Shown: positions 10,377-19,065 of the stretch, in pieces
Layout: each line of letters opens with the position of its first letter
How positions within the stretch are numbered: the stretch's first letter is position 1
DNA from: Comamonadaceae bacterium
GTDB lineage: Bacteria > Pseudomonadota > Gammaproteobacteria > Burkholderiales > Burkholderiaceae_C
DNA length: 61,455 nt
NCBI GenBank assembly: GCA_947450695.1
Contig: CANFWV010000014.1
Location: 1 to 61,455, forward strand
Direction of reading: 5' to 3'
The notes under the pieces: model-generated
What the model was told of the DNA's origin: nothing
Database searches by the model: none
Seen by the model: the letters and a program-made list of their open reading frames with translations, nothing else
Position numbers and translations under genes: made by a program

Positions 10377-11339
10377 TCATTCAGGTTGAATGTTGGCTTC
10401 GCGCGCCAGACGAACCCACTTGGCAATCTCAGCGGCCATGTAGGCCTTGACTTCATCGGGACCCATGATCAACGGAATGGTTCCAGTGGTCGCTAACTGC
10501 TGCACCACCTCAGGTAGCATTTGCGCCTTGGCCACAGCCGTACTGATGCGGTTGACCAGTTCAGGCGACATGCCGGCAGGCCCCATGAAAGCATTCCAGG
10601 AAGCGAAGTCGAAGCCCGCCAGCGTTTCAGAGATGGCCGGCCAGCTCGGCGCGGACGGATTTCGCTTCAGAGAGCTGACGCCCAGTGGCCGCAGTTTGCC
10701 GCCCTTCACCATGGCCAGCGCATTGCCTTGGTCCGTGAAGGTGGCATCCAGTACGCCACCCAAAACGTCGGTGATCGAGGCTGGCGTTCCCTTATAAGGA
10801 ACGGTCAACAAATTGATGCCCGCCAACTTGTTGATCGTGGCGATCTGCAACTGCACGATGGACGTCGATGAACCGACGCTGACCCTGCCTGGATTCTGTT
10901 TGGCGTAGGCGATGAAGTCCGCAAAGGTCCGGATGGAAGATTCTGCCTTGACCACCAAGACGTGATTGGTCAAGCTTGTACCGGCGATCGGGGTCAGGTC
11001 GCGCCGTGGGTCGTAGGGCAGGTTTTTCACGAAAGCCATGTTGGTGGCCAGAGGGGACAGCGAACCGCACAGCAAGGTCAACCCGTCTGGTACTGCCCGT
11101 ACCACTTCCATCACCGCTATGGAACCATTGGCACCTGGTTTGTTGTCAACCAACACGGGCTGACCCAAGAACTGGCCCATGCCCGGAACGGTCACACGGG
11201 TCGCAAAATCATTGGACGTACCAGCCGGCAGCGGCACGATCACGCGGATCGGACGACCCGTCAATCCTTGGGCAAAGCCGCCACCAGCAGGCAGCGAAAG
11301 TGTGAGACCAAGGGCTTTCAGGAAGGTGCGTGTTTTCAT
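10377..11339 (-). CDS. Bug family periplasmic substrate-binding protein (second copy)
   Basis: A 320-residue Bug/TctC-type receptor with a signal peptide (hydrophobic about 7-22, cleavage near GGFAQ), the opening GRPIRVIVPLPAGTSNDF, and the PYDPRRDLTPIAG motif. It has a strong AAGGAG ribosome-binding site. It is clearly diverged from the other Bug protein of this cluster, so the two may bind different ligands. No TTT membrane components occur in the window. Confidence 0.9.
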   Translation of the reverse strand: MKTRTFLKALGLTLSLPAGGGFAQGLTGRPIRVIVPLPAGTSNDFATRVTVPGMGQFLGQPVLVDNKPGANGSIAVMEVVRAVPDGLTLLCGSLSPLATNMAFVKNLPYDPRRDLTPIAGTSLTNHVLVVKAESSIRTFADFIAYAKQNPGRVSVGSSTSIVQLQIATINKLAGINLLTVPYKGTPASITDVLGGVLDATFTDQGNALAMVKGGKLRPLGVSSLKRNPSAPSWPAISETLAGFDFASWNAFMGPAGMSPELVNRISTAVAKAQMLPEVVQQLATTGTIPLIMGPDEVKAYMAAEIAKWVRLAREANIQPE

Positions 11340-11378
11340 GGGTTTGTCTCCTTTTTTGATGTATGCAATAAGCTGCGC

Positions 11379-12806
11379 TTAACCGAGGACCGACTTGTAT
11401 TCGAGAAACTCTTCAATGCCGAATCGGCCCCACTCGCGGCCGACACCCGACAACTTGAAGCCACCGTGCGTTCCGCGTTTGTCCAGCGGTGCGCCGTTGA
11501 TCCGGACGCGGCCGACTCTTAACTGGCTCGCGATGCCGCGTGCGCGTTCTGCGTCGCCGCACCAGACGCCAGCGGCCAAGCCGTAAGGCGAGTCGTTTGC
11601 AATGGCAATCGCATCGGCTTCGTCTTGGAAAGGAATGATGACCACCACCGGCCCGAAAATCTCCTCGCGAGCGATACGGCTTTGGTTGTTGCCGGAGAAG
11701 ATCGTCGGCCGCACAAAGTAGCCACGGCTGAGCCCCTCTGGTGCTTCCGGTCCGCCCGCAACCTTGCGCACGCCGTCATCCATCGCCGACTGGATATAGC
11801 CGCGGACCCGATCACGTGCGGCGGCATTAACCACCGGTCCGAGCGTCGTCGCGGGGTTCCAGGGATCGCCAAGCACATAGGTGGCGGCTTTTAGCGCGGC
11901 CAATGCCTCGGCCTGCTGCAAGCGCTGCTGCGGGACGAGCATGCGCGTCAGTCCGCCGCAGACCTGACCCGAGTTGCGCATGGCGTCTTCGATACCGTCG
12001 ACGACAGCGCGTTCGAAGTCGGCATCCTCCATGATGATGTTGGCCGACTTGCCACCGAGTTCCAAGTGCACACGCTTGATGCTCGCAGCTGCAACCTCCA
12101 TCACGCGGCGGCCGGCGCGCACAGAGCCCGTCAGCGACACCATGTCCACCAGCGGATGCGAAGCAATCGCCTCACCGACTTCGGGGCCCGTGCCGCAGAC
12201 CAAGTTAAAAACGCCATCAGGCAGGCCGGCTTCAGCGCATAGTTCTGCAAACATGAATGCGGTCAGCGGTGCAACCTCGGACGGTTTGAGCACGACGGTG
12301 CAGCCTGCGGCCATTGCCGCCCCGGCCTTGGAGATGATCGATCGTAGCGGCGCGTTCCATGCGGTGATGCAGCCGACGACACCCGAAGGCACGCGGCAAA
12401 CCTGCGTGTTGCCAACTTGCTCAAACCACGCAATTTCCCCAAGGCATTCGGCAATGATGTCGAGCTCCTCCACGGCGCCGGCCGTTTGCGCGATCGCCAC
12501 GCGCGCCGCTGGATAGCCGAGCTCGCTGACAACGGCGCGTGTGATGTCCTCAGAACGCGCTTCGGTCAGCCGTGCGAGCTTGGTGAAGATGTCCATTCGC
12601 GCCTGCACAGAGGACTGTGACCAGCTCGCAAAAGCCCCCGCTGCCGCCTGCACCGCGCGCTCAACGTCTTCAGCGGTTCCGCGCGGCACGCTGGCGATGG
12701 GCTCCTCCGTGGTCGGGTTCACCACGGTGAGCGTCTCGCTACCGGACGAAGGCAGCCACTTGCCGCCAATGAAAATGGTCTTGTACTCGATCATTCGGGT
12801 CACCAT
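11379..12806 (-). CDS. NAD(P)-dependent aldehyde dehydrogenase
   Basis: A 475-residue ALDH-superfamily enzyme that oxidises an aldehyde to the acid. Seen are the oxyanion asparagine in ITAWNAPLRS (Asn151), cofactor contact LKPSEVAP, general base Glu249 in LELGGKSAN, and the nucleophile Cys283 in SGQVCGGLTR. The ATG at 12806 has GGAAG five bases upstream and overlaps the end of the preceding gene by 7 bases. With the neighbouring dehydrogenase and the acyl-CoA ligase it suggests an alcohol-aldehyde-acid-CoA sequence. The substrate is unknown. Confidence 0.93.
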   Translation of the reverse strand: MVTRMIEYKTIFIGGKWLPSSGSETLTVVNPTTEEPIASVPRGTAEDVERAVQAAAGAFASWSQSSVQARMDIFTKLARLTEARSEDITRAVVSELGYPAARVAIAQTAGAVEELDIIAECLGEIAWFEQVGNTQVCRVPSGVVGCITAWNAPLRSIISKAGAAMAAGCTVVLKPSEVAPLTAFMFAELCAEAGLPDGVFNLVCGTGPEVGEAIASHPLVDMVSLTGSVRAGRRVMEVAAASIKRVHLELGGKSANIIMEDADFERAVVDGIEDAMRNSGQVCGGLTRMLVPQQRLQQAEALAALKAATYVLGDPWNPATTLGPVVNAAARDRVRGYIQSAMDDGVRKVAGGPEAPEGLSRGYFVRPTIFSGNNQSRIAREEIFGPVVVIIPFQDEADAIAIANDSPYGLAAGVWCGDAERARGIASQLRVGRVRINGAPLDKRGTHGGFKLSGVGREWGRFGIEEFLEYKSVLG

Positions 12807-13987
12807 GCTGCTTCCATCATTTGTTGTAATTCAGCCGCAGCGAGCACCGGCCGCGGGTTGCCACGCAGGAACCAGTCACCCATCGACAGACGGGCCAGCT
12901 CAGGCAAGTCTTCGCGCAAGACCCCCAATTCACGCAGTTGACTCGGCACACCCAACGCGCTGAAGATGCCCGTCACCGTGTCGATCGTCATCTGCAGTTG
13001 TGTGGCCTTATAGGAACGCGGCAAACCGATCCCCAGGGCTGCGGCAACTTTGACAAGGCCCGGCGCTGCGGCTTCTGCGTTGAAGCGCAACACGTGTGGC
13101 AACACGATGGCATTCACCAAGCCATTGTCTTTTTCGTAACGCGCGCCAATCGCGTGGCCCAGCACGGTCGTGATACCGGCCGCAGTATGGTCTGTGCCCT
13201 GGCCACACATCACGCCGGCGACCACTAGGTCGCCCCGCACGGCGGGGTCGTCGAGGCGAGCGGGGTCAGACAAGTGCTGCGACATGAGGCGAAGCACCTG
13301 CATCAGCAGCGCGTCGGAGATCGGGTCTCCGGTTTTGGAAATCAGCCCCTCGATCGCCATCGACATCGTGTTGATACTGGCGGCCGCGACCAAGGCACGG
13401 GGCGCAGACAAGATCAGCTCAGGATCAATGAACACGCACTGCGCGCGGGTCTTGGGATCAAACAAGGCCAGCCGCTGGCCTTGCACCGGGTCAAAGACGG
13501 CACTGCCTGCCTTGACGATCGCCGTGGTCGGCGTGGTGGGGATGATCAGCTGGGGCAACTTAGGTGCCAGCAGCTTTGGACTGCGGAGTTGGCCCTTGTC
13601 GTCGATGACCGTGCAGAGTTCCTGCGCGGGCTTATTCTCCGCCGCAAGGATGCTTGCCGCGCGCGCGGTGACGATGACCGAGCCGCCGCCGACGGCAATC
13701 ACGGCATCGGCGTTCAGCCGCCTGAGTTCCTCGGCAGCCTCCTCGACGGCATCCACAGGACTGTGCGCAAGCACGTTTGAATAGACGCCGGCGCAACGAT
13801 CACCCAAGGCTGAGCGCACACGTTTAAGCAATGAACCGCCGGCCATCCAGGGGCCGCAAAAAATCACGGCACGGCTGCAGTTCATACGCGCCAGCTCGCG
13901 CCCAAGTTGACCCAGACTCTCAGGGCCGTGAAACAAACGCAACGGCGGTGTGATGTGTTGATATGAGGACATATACATGGACGTCAT
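12800..13987 (-). CDS. Iron-ADH fold protein lacking the metal ligands
   Basis: A 395-residue member of the iron-dependent alcohol dehydrogenase/maleylacetate reductase superfamily, recognised by AVGGGS (about 98-103), the LIIPTTPTT segment and LVNAIVLPHVLRFN. The metal site is gone. Aligning by eye to E. coli FucO (Asp196, His200, His263, His277), the equivalents here are Asn206, Met210, Thr274 and Asn288. The histidine matching FucO His267 is kept (His278). In the GGGSxxDxxK cofactor motif the Asp is Val and the Lys is Arg. Maleylacetate reductases lose only the Asp. A conventional Fe-dependent reaction is therefore unlikely. The ORF is intact and sits inside the operon. Confidence 0.82.
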   Translation of the reverse strand: MTSMYMSSYQHITPPLRLFHGPESLGQLGRELARMNCSRAVIFCGPWMAGGSLLKRVRSALGDRCAGVYSNVLAHSPVDAVEEAAEELRRLNADAVIAVGGGSVIVTARAASILAAENKPAQELCTVIDDKGQLRSPKLLAPKLPQLIIPTTPTTAIVKAGSAVFDPVQGQRLALFDPKTRAQCVFIDPELILSAPRALVAAASINTMSMAIEGLISKTGDPISDALLMQVLRLMSQHLSDPARLDDPAVRGDLVVAGVMCGQGTDHTAAGITTVLGHAIGARYEKDNGLVNAIVLPHVLRFNAEAAAPGLVKVAAALGIGLPRSYKATQLQMTIDTVTGIFSALGVPSQLRELGVLREDLPELARLSMGDWFLRGNPRPVLAAAELQQMMEAAW

Positions 13988-13991
13988 TTGT

Positions 13992-15578
13992 CTAGGACCT
14001 ACCGCTCAAAAGTTCTGAACGCACTTGCGCACTCAAGGTGGCTTTGTCGACCTTGCCGGCAGGATTCGTCAACAGGGGTTCCCTCTGCAAGCGCCAGCGA
14101 CTCGGCACGGCGAAGGAGGCGATCTTCGTGCGCAACTGCGCCTGCAGATACGCTGGTGTCAGCTCGCTGTCGACCATCACAATCGCCATGACTTCCTCGC
14201 CAAGGTCTGGATGTGGAACGCCAAAGACGACCGCTTCGACGACACCTGCAATCGCGACCAGCTCACGCTCAATCGCCACGGGTGCGATGTTCTCGCCGCC
14301 CCGAATGATCATGTCCTTGCAGCGTCCCGTGATCCACAGGTTGCCCTTCTCGTCCAAGCGGCCCAAGTCACCGGTGTGAAGCCACCCTTGCGGGTCGATC
14401 GGCGACTCGTCCATGCCGTAGTAACCTGACATTTGCGTCGGAGAACGCAAAAGAATTTCACCGTCCGGCAGTCCTGGATGTACCAGAAACATGATTTCGA
14501 CGCAAGACAACGGCCGACCTGTTGAGCCGAGCAGCTCGATGCTTTCCGAGCCGGCGGCTGCCGTCGCCTGTCCACCGTTTTCGGTCAGCCCATAGCCCGT
14601 TGGAATCCTCGGACTGACGCTGGGCAATCCAGTGCGAATCCGCTGCATCAGTTCCGCATGCACAGGGGCACCCCCAATGCTGATGGACTTCAAGCTGCTC
14701 AGGTCTCTGCGCGAAACATCCGGATGGTCAAGCAGCCTAGAGACCATGGTTGGCACAGCGTTCCAGCGTTTGATTTTGTGACGCTCAATGGATACCAGCA
14801 CATCGGCAGGGTCGTACTTCCCGCGCAGCAGGACCAAGCTGTCGCCAACGATGATGGCCCGCAGCAGGGTTTGCATGCTCCCGACGTGGAACAACGGGCC
14901 GGTGATCAGCGTCACGTCATGCGCAGATGGTTCGACTTGGTGCGGTAACTTGCGCGTGACATGCAGCGTCATCTGCAGTCGTGCCAACACGGCTCGGTGC
15001 GACAAGACGACCGCTTTCGGTTGGCCCGATGTGCCTGAGGTAAAGATGATGAGCGCAGTCGCCTCTTCGTCGAGCGAGTCCTCCTCAGCGGCAGAGATAT
15101 CGCTGACCTGCTGATCGCTGGTGTCAATGGCCCAGACACCGCAGCGCCACTCCGCAGGAATCTTCGCCATCGCTTGAGCGTCAGCGAGCACAAGGGCGGG
15201 TTCAAGCGCTGTCAGGCCGTTGGCCACTTCAGCAGCGCTCCACCAAGCATTGGCCAGCACGGGGACAGCGCCCGCGCGCAGGCAAGCCCAAAAATTCACG
15301 ACCCATTCGGGGCTGTTCCAGCCGAGGATAAAGACGCGGTTTCCACGCTGAACCCCTTGCTCAGCCAGTGCGCGCGCCTTGGCTGCCACGGCGCAAAGCA
15401 GTTCCTCAAAAGTCAATGCACGATCACCGTGGAAAATGTGGGGCCGGGCTCCCCAGCGTGCGCCGAAGTCCAATATATTTTCGACCCGGCGCGGCCGCTC
15501 GGTGTACATGCGGTACGGCACGCCACCAACTTCTTCGACGGCGATGCTGTCGCCCCAATGGATGACCGCAGAGCTCAT
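13992..15578 (-). CDS. AMP-dependent acyl-CoA synthetase/ligase
   Basis: A 528-residue ANL-superfamily ligase that activates a carboxylic acid to its CoA thioester using ATP. It has the phosphate loop IIFTSGTSGQPKAVVLSH, the A5 motif GYGLTENGG, the hinge HTGDLGRLDEKGN, the GRCKDMIIRGGENI segment, and the C-terminal catalytic lysine in NPAGKVDKATL. Its ATG at 15578 overlaps the CoA-transferase stop by four bases, so a longer in-frame start at 15635 is rejected. Having both a ligase and a CoA-transferase suggests two acids are activated, or one backs up the other. The acid is not identifiable. Confidence 0.93.
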   Translation of the reverse strand: MSSAVIHWGDSIAVEEVGGVPYRMYTERPRRVENILDFGARWGARPHIFHGDRALTFEELLCAVAAKARALAEQGVQRGNRVFILGWNSPEWVVNFWACLRAGAVPVLANAWWSAAEVANGLTALEPALVLADAQAMAKIPAEWRCGVWAIDTSDQQVSDISAAEEDSLDEEATALIIFTSGTSGQPKAVVLSHRAVLARLQMTLHVTRKLPHQVEPSAHDVTLITGPLFHVGSMQTLLRAIIVGDSLVLLRGKYDPADVLVSIERHKIKRWNAVPTMVSRLLDHPDVSRRDLSSLKSISIGGAPVHAELMQRIRTGLPSVSPRIPTGYGLTENGGQATAAAGSESIELLGSTGRPLSCVEIMFLVHPGLPDGEILLRSPTQMSGYYGMDESPIDPQGWLHTGDLGRLDEKGNLWITGRCKDMIIRGGENIAPVAIERELVAIAGVVEAVVFGVPHPDLGEEVMAIVMVDSELTPAYLQAQLRTKIASFAVPSRWRLQREPLLTNPAGKVDKATLSAQVRSELLSGRS

Positions 15579-16798
15579 TCGCCAATCACTCCCGCCCGGC
15601 GGAGTTCGCTGATCCCAGCCTCGTCTAGGCCACACAATTCGGTCAACACCTCAGCGTTGTGCTGCCCCAACGTCGGTGGCGGCTGCAAGGTGCGCAAGGC
15701 AGCACCCGCGTAGCGCATCGGGCTATTCGGCAGCGCCACGGTTCCGGCCTCGGTGACGTGGTCCGTGAGGAAACCACGAGCACGCAGGTGGGGATCGTCG
15801 AGAACCTCATTGACATTGCGTAGCGGTGCCGATGGCACGTGATGTTGGTGCAAGAGCGCCGTGATTTCATCGCGGCTGTGTTGACTCGTCCACTTCGTGA
15901 TCTCAACTGTTAGCTCTTCGATCCGTTCGATCCGGCCCGCCAGTTTTTTCAAATCTTCGTCGTCACGCAGATCTGGGCGACCCATGGCATCGGTCAGGTT
16001 CATCCAATGCTCGTCGGTAGCGGCCACCACGGCCACCCAACCATCGTTCGTTTCGAAGGTATCGAAGGGTACATAGGAATCGGCAACGTGTCGGTTGCCG
16101 GTGCGCTGCGGCACCTTGTTGCTGGCGTATACATGGCCCGCTGACGGCAGCAGCGTTGCGAACAACGACTCCAGCATCGACACTTCTATCGCCCGGCCGC
16201 GGCCGGTGCGCTCGCGCTCAAACAGCGCGGTCACGATCGCGCCGTACAGATGCGCACCCGACATGAAGTCCGCTACCGGAACACCCGCCTTCAGGGGGCG
16301 ACCGCCCTTTTCACCAGTGGTGCTCATCATCCCGCTCATCGCTTGGATGGTGAGGTCTAAAGCGAGTTTGTCTGCGTAGGGGCCGGTGCTACCAAAGCCA
16401 GACGCTGAGGCATAAATCAAGCGCGGATTGGCCTTCAGTAAAACATCTGCGCCCAAGCCAAGCCGAGGCATCACGGCCGGTGCAAAGTTCTCCACCAGCA
16501 CGTCGGCCGATTTGGCAAGTTCGAGCAAGAGTTCGCGACCCCGCTCGGTCTTTAAATTCAACACCACGCCGCGTTTGCAACCATTGAGCGCGCGGAATGG
16601 ATAGTCGCCATCGCGACCCCGCTTGCGTGACATGTCCCCTTTAGGCGGCTCAACCTTGATCACCTCGGCGCCAGCCATCGCCATCAAGAAAGTGGCGTAG
16701 GGACCTTGAAAAACGTGGCCCAGATCAAGCACGCGAATGCCCTTCAAGGGCAGCGGCAAGACTTCAGGGGCTGTTGATGGATGTGTGGATGTCGTCAT
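15575..16798 (-). CDS. CaiB/BaiF family (class III) CoA-transferase
   Basis: A 407-residue class III CoA-transferase, moving CoA between acids through an aspartyl intermediate. Typical features are the N-terminal LKGIRVLDLGHVFQGPYAT, the EVIKVEPPKGD segment, LVENFAPAVMPRLGL, and the probable catalytic Asp in GVPVADFMSG (about residue 168). It lies 9 bp after the MaoC gene and overlaps the ligase gene. Class III transferases beside MaoC hydratases occur in mesaconate and itaconate metabolism, which is suggestive here together with the MmgE/PrpD enzyme. Confidence 0.93.
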   Translation of the reverse strand: MTTSTHPSTAPEVLPLPLKGIRVLDLGHVFQGPYATFLMAMAGAEVIKVEPPKGDMSRKRGRDGDYPFRALNGCKRGVVLNLKTERGRELLLELAKSADVLVENFAPAVMPRLGLGADVLLKANPRLIYASASGFGSTGPYADKLALDLTIQAMSGMMSTTGEKGGRPLKAGVPVADFMSGAHLYGAIVTALFERERTGRGRAIEVSMLESLFATLLPSAGHVYASNKVPQRTGNRHVADSYVPFDTFETNDGWVAVVAATDEHWMNLTDAMGRPDLRDDEDLKKLAGRIERIEELTVEITKWTSQHSRDEITALLHQHHVPSAPLRNVNEVLDDPHLRARGFLTDHVTEAGTVALPNSPMRYAGAALRTLQPPPTLGQHNAEVLTELCGLDEAGISELRRAGVIGE

Positions 16799-16807
16799 CG
16801 TGTTGGC

Positions 16808-18004
16808 TCAGTTCTGCGTGGGCTTGACTGCGGGCTTGTCTGTTGAGTTGCGACCCGGCAAGACGATCACAGCCGTGCCAGGCATCACGTTCTGGGAACG
16901 CTGGTTGTGCGCCCAGGTGCAAAGGCGCACCACATGGTTGCCGTCAGCGTCTATCTCTTTGGCTTCCACCCGGCCGCCCAGCTGAACCACGTCTGACAGG
17001 TACACGTGCGCGCGGTACTGCGAGGTGGATTCCTTCAGAAAACCCGTATCCCCCATCCAGTTGGTCAGCGAGTGCGTTTGCCAACAGGTGCGTTGGATAC
17101 CCACGTCGTAAGCGATTTGCGCGCCCTGGAGTTTGGCTGCGTAGTCGTTGTAGTGCACGGAATACACCGGCTCCAGTGCATGCGTTTTCGGGTCTCGAAA
17201 AGCCCAGTTCGGATGCTTGCGGTAGCGACGCAAGGCGACGCCGTGTGCTGATATTCGTGGAATCGGTGCCGCCCCGGCGGCAATGAACGCAATGAAGTCT
17301 GTCAGCCCGAGTGGCCCCTTCGTGATGACATCGATCTCATCGCCCACCTGAACGTCTTCCCAATAGCGCGGTGTGGCGCCTCTGGGTTTTTCGGCCATTA
17401 CTTGGTCCTCAATGGCGATCAGCTCTTCTTCTTTCCAAGGATGTGGAATTTCGATCGTCCGTGTCGATGCGCGCTTCTGCATCTCCGTGCGCTCAAAGCG
17501 CATGCGGGAACAGATGAAGGTAGAGACCAGCTCGCCGTGTTGATTCCGATATTCCTGTCGCAGGTAGTCCTTGATGCGGCGCCCCCCAAAATTGCTGTCG
17601 TCTGTGGGGCCATCGAACCCGTCAAAGGTGACGCTCGCCTTGATCTTGTCGCCCACGTTGATGGGTTTGTTGAACGTCATCTTGGTCTCGCAATGGAAAC
17701 CACCCAAGCCGGGCCAACCCACTTGAATAGAACCCAGGCAGGCAAAGATGAAACTTGGCGGCGCAATGATTCCACCGTAATGAGACTTTTCTGCATACGT
17801 TGCATCAGTCCACAGCGGGTTGTCATCACCAATGCCTTCAGCGAAACGGAGGATTGCCAGCCGTGTGGCGTACTCGTTGTTGACACAGGACTCAGTACGC
17901 AAATCAGTACCGATCAAGGCGCGCATATTTGCGAGCATCTCGTCGGTGAATTTTCCCTTGGCGAGTTCGTTGGTGATGTCTTTTTGGCCTGCTCTATTGT
18001 TCAT
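16808..18004 (-). CDS. MaoC-type acyl-CoA dehydratase/hydratase (double hotdog)
   Basis: A 398-residue protein with an N-terminal FAS1-like/MaoC hotdog domain (about 30-180), marked by AEGIGDDNPLWTD and YGGIIAPPSFIF, and a second MaoC-like half (about 200-375). Proteins of this build hydrate or dehydrate CoA thioesters. In the hydratase-2 motif GDxNPxHxD the His position is Trp (NPLWTD), as in some N-terminal non-catalytic halves; I infer the active site may be in the other half. It is the first gene of the catabolic cluster, with an AGGAG site and a promoter upstream. Confidence 0.87.
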   Translation of the reverse strand: MNNRAGQKDITNELAKGKFTDEMLANMRALIGTDLRTESCVNNEYATRLAILRFAEGIGDDNPLWTDATYAEKSHYGGIIAPPSFIFACLGSIQVGWPGLGGFHCETKMTFNKPINVGDKIKASVTFDGFDGPTDDSNFGGRRIKDYLRQEYRNQHGELVSTFICSRMRFERTEMQKRASTRTIEIPHPWKEEELIAIEDQVMAEKPRGATPRYWEDVQVGDEIDVITKGPLGLTDFIAFIAAGAAPIPRISAHGVALRRYRKHPNWAFRDPKTHALEPVYSVHYNDYAAKLQGAQIAYDVGIQRTCWQTHSLTNWMGDTGFLKESTSQYRAHVYLSDVVQLGGRVEAKEIDADGNHVVRLCTWAHNQRSQNVMPGTAVIVLPGRNSTDKPAVKPTQN

Positions 18005-18039
18005 AATTGCGAACTCCTATTCATATATGCGATTTACGA

Positions 18040-18068
18040 AGTTTAATAGGGTAGGCGTGCGGCGTCAA
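18040..18068 (-). promoter_or_regulatory. putative sigma-70 promoter of the catabolic operon
   Basis: On the minus strand TTGACG (18063-18068) and TAAACT (18040-18045) are separated by exactly 17 bp, with the MaoC start codon about 30 bases past the expected transcription start. The weak dyad AGAC-N6-GTCT (18070-18083) abuts the -35 box and could be an IclR-type operator. The rest of the 18005-18280 gap shows two GC-rich hairpins (18213-18233 and about 18255-18272) without T-runs. Confidence 0.5.
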
Positions 18069-18280
18069 CAGACGATGCTGTCTAACGTCAAAAAGTGCTG
18101 TCTTGGTCTTTGAAAGGCGTGTCGCACACGCGGGTGCATGCCTTGTGCGGCCAGTAACAACCGAAGGCTTTAGATACGGAAAAGGGATGACCTCGTCACG
18201 AGCAGCAGCAAGCTGCCCCTGCCACGGGGGCAGACAGTGCTACCGGCAAACGCAGGGAGGGCATGGCCCTCCGATGAAAC

Positions 18281-19018
18281 TCAGTGCTGGAGGATCTTGT
18301 TCAAGAAATCGCGAGTTCGCTCTTGGCGGTTTTCCGGGTGGCTGAAGAACTCGTCTTTGGTGCAGTCTTCCAAGATGCGACCACCGACGTCCATGAAGAT
18401 CACGCGGCTGCCGACTTTGCGCGCAAAGCCCATCTCGTGCGTCACCACCATCATGGTCATGCCTTCTTCGGCCAGACCCATCATGCAGTCCAGTACCTCG
18501 CCGACCATCTCCGGGTCAAGCGCCGAGGTAGGTTCGTCAAACAGCATGGCAATCGGGTCCATGCTGAGCGCTCGGGCAATTGCCACACGCTGCTGCTGAC
18601 CGCCCGAGAGTTGGCCCGGAAACTTGTCTTTGTGCGCCATCAGTCCGACGCGGTCGAGGTACTTCAGACCGTGCGCTGTGGCGTCGGTCAGGTTGCGCCC
18701 CAGCACCTTGACCTGCGCCAGCGTCAGGTTTTCTGTCACGCTCAGGTGCGGAAACAATTCAAAGTTCTGGAACACCATGCCGACGCGGCTGCGCAGTTTG
18801 GGCAGATCGGTCTTCGGGTCGTGCACCGCTTGGCCGTCGACAAAAATCTCGCCCTTTTGGAAAGGCTCCAGCGCGTTGATGGTTTTGATCAATGTCGACT
18901 TGCCGGAGCCCGACGGCCCGCAGACCACCACCACCTCCCCTTTTTGGATGCGAGTGGTGCAGTTGTTGAGCACCTGAACGGCGCCATACCATTTAGAAAC
19001 TTCTTTGAGTTCGATCAT
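18281..19018 (-). CDS. gltL: Amino acid ABC transporter ATP-binding protein (GltL-like)
   Basis: A 245-residue ATPase of the polar amino acid uptake family. It has Walker [13 protein letters not shown] (about residues 33-44), signature [15 protein letters not shown], Walker [14 protein letters not shown], and the H-loop VVTHEMGFA. It energises import of glutamate/aspartate-type amino acids together with the two permeases and binding protein upstream on the same strand. The order binding protein, GltJ, GltK, GltL matches the E. coli operon. Substrate is inferred from family resemblance. Confidence 0.93.
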   Translation of the reverse strand: MIELKEVSKWYGAVQVLNNCTTRIQKGEVVVVCGPSGSGKSTLIKTINALEPFQKGEIFVDGQAVHDPKTDLPKLRSRVGMVFQNFELFPHLSVTENLTLAQVKVLGRNLTDATAHGLKYLDRVGLMAHKDKFPGQLSGGQQQRVAIARALSMDPIAMLFDEPTSALDPEMVGEVLDCMMGLAEEGMTMMVVTHEMGFARKVGSRVIFMDVGGRILEDCTKDEFFSHPENRQERTRDFLNKILQH

Positions 19019-19065
19019 CTTGTTCTTTCAGAGCACTTGCTTTTACGTTGTCGCTTGGGGTCGTC

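Noticed and set aside
16808..18004. Trp in place of His in the MaoC motif as proof of an inactive enzyme
   Set aside because: N-terminal hotdog halves of this double-domain type often lack the His, and the other half can carry the active site, so the variant alone shows nothing.
18205..18275. GC-rich hairpins past the MaoC gene promoter taken as terminators
   Set aside because: Neither is followed by a T-run on either strand, so no terminator is claimed.
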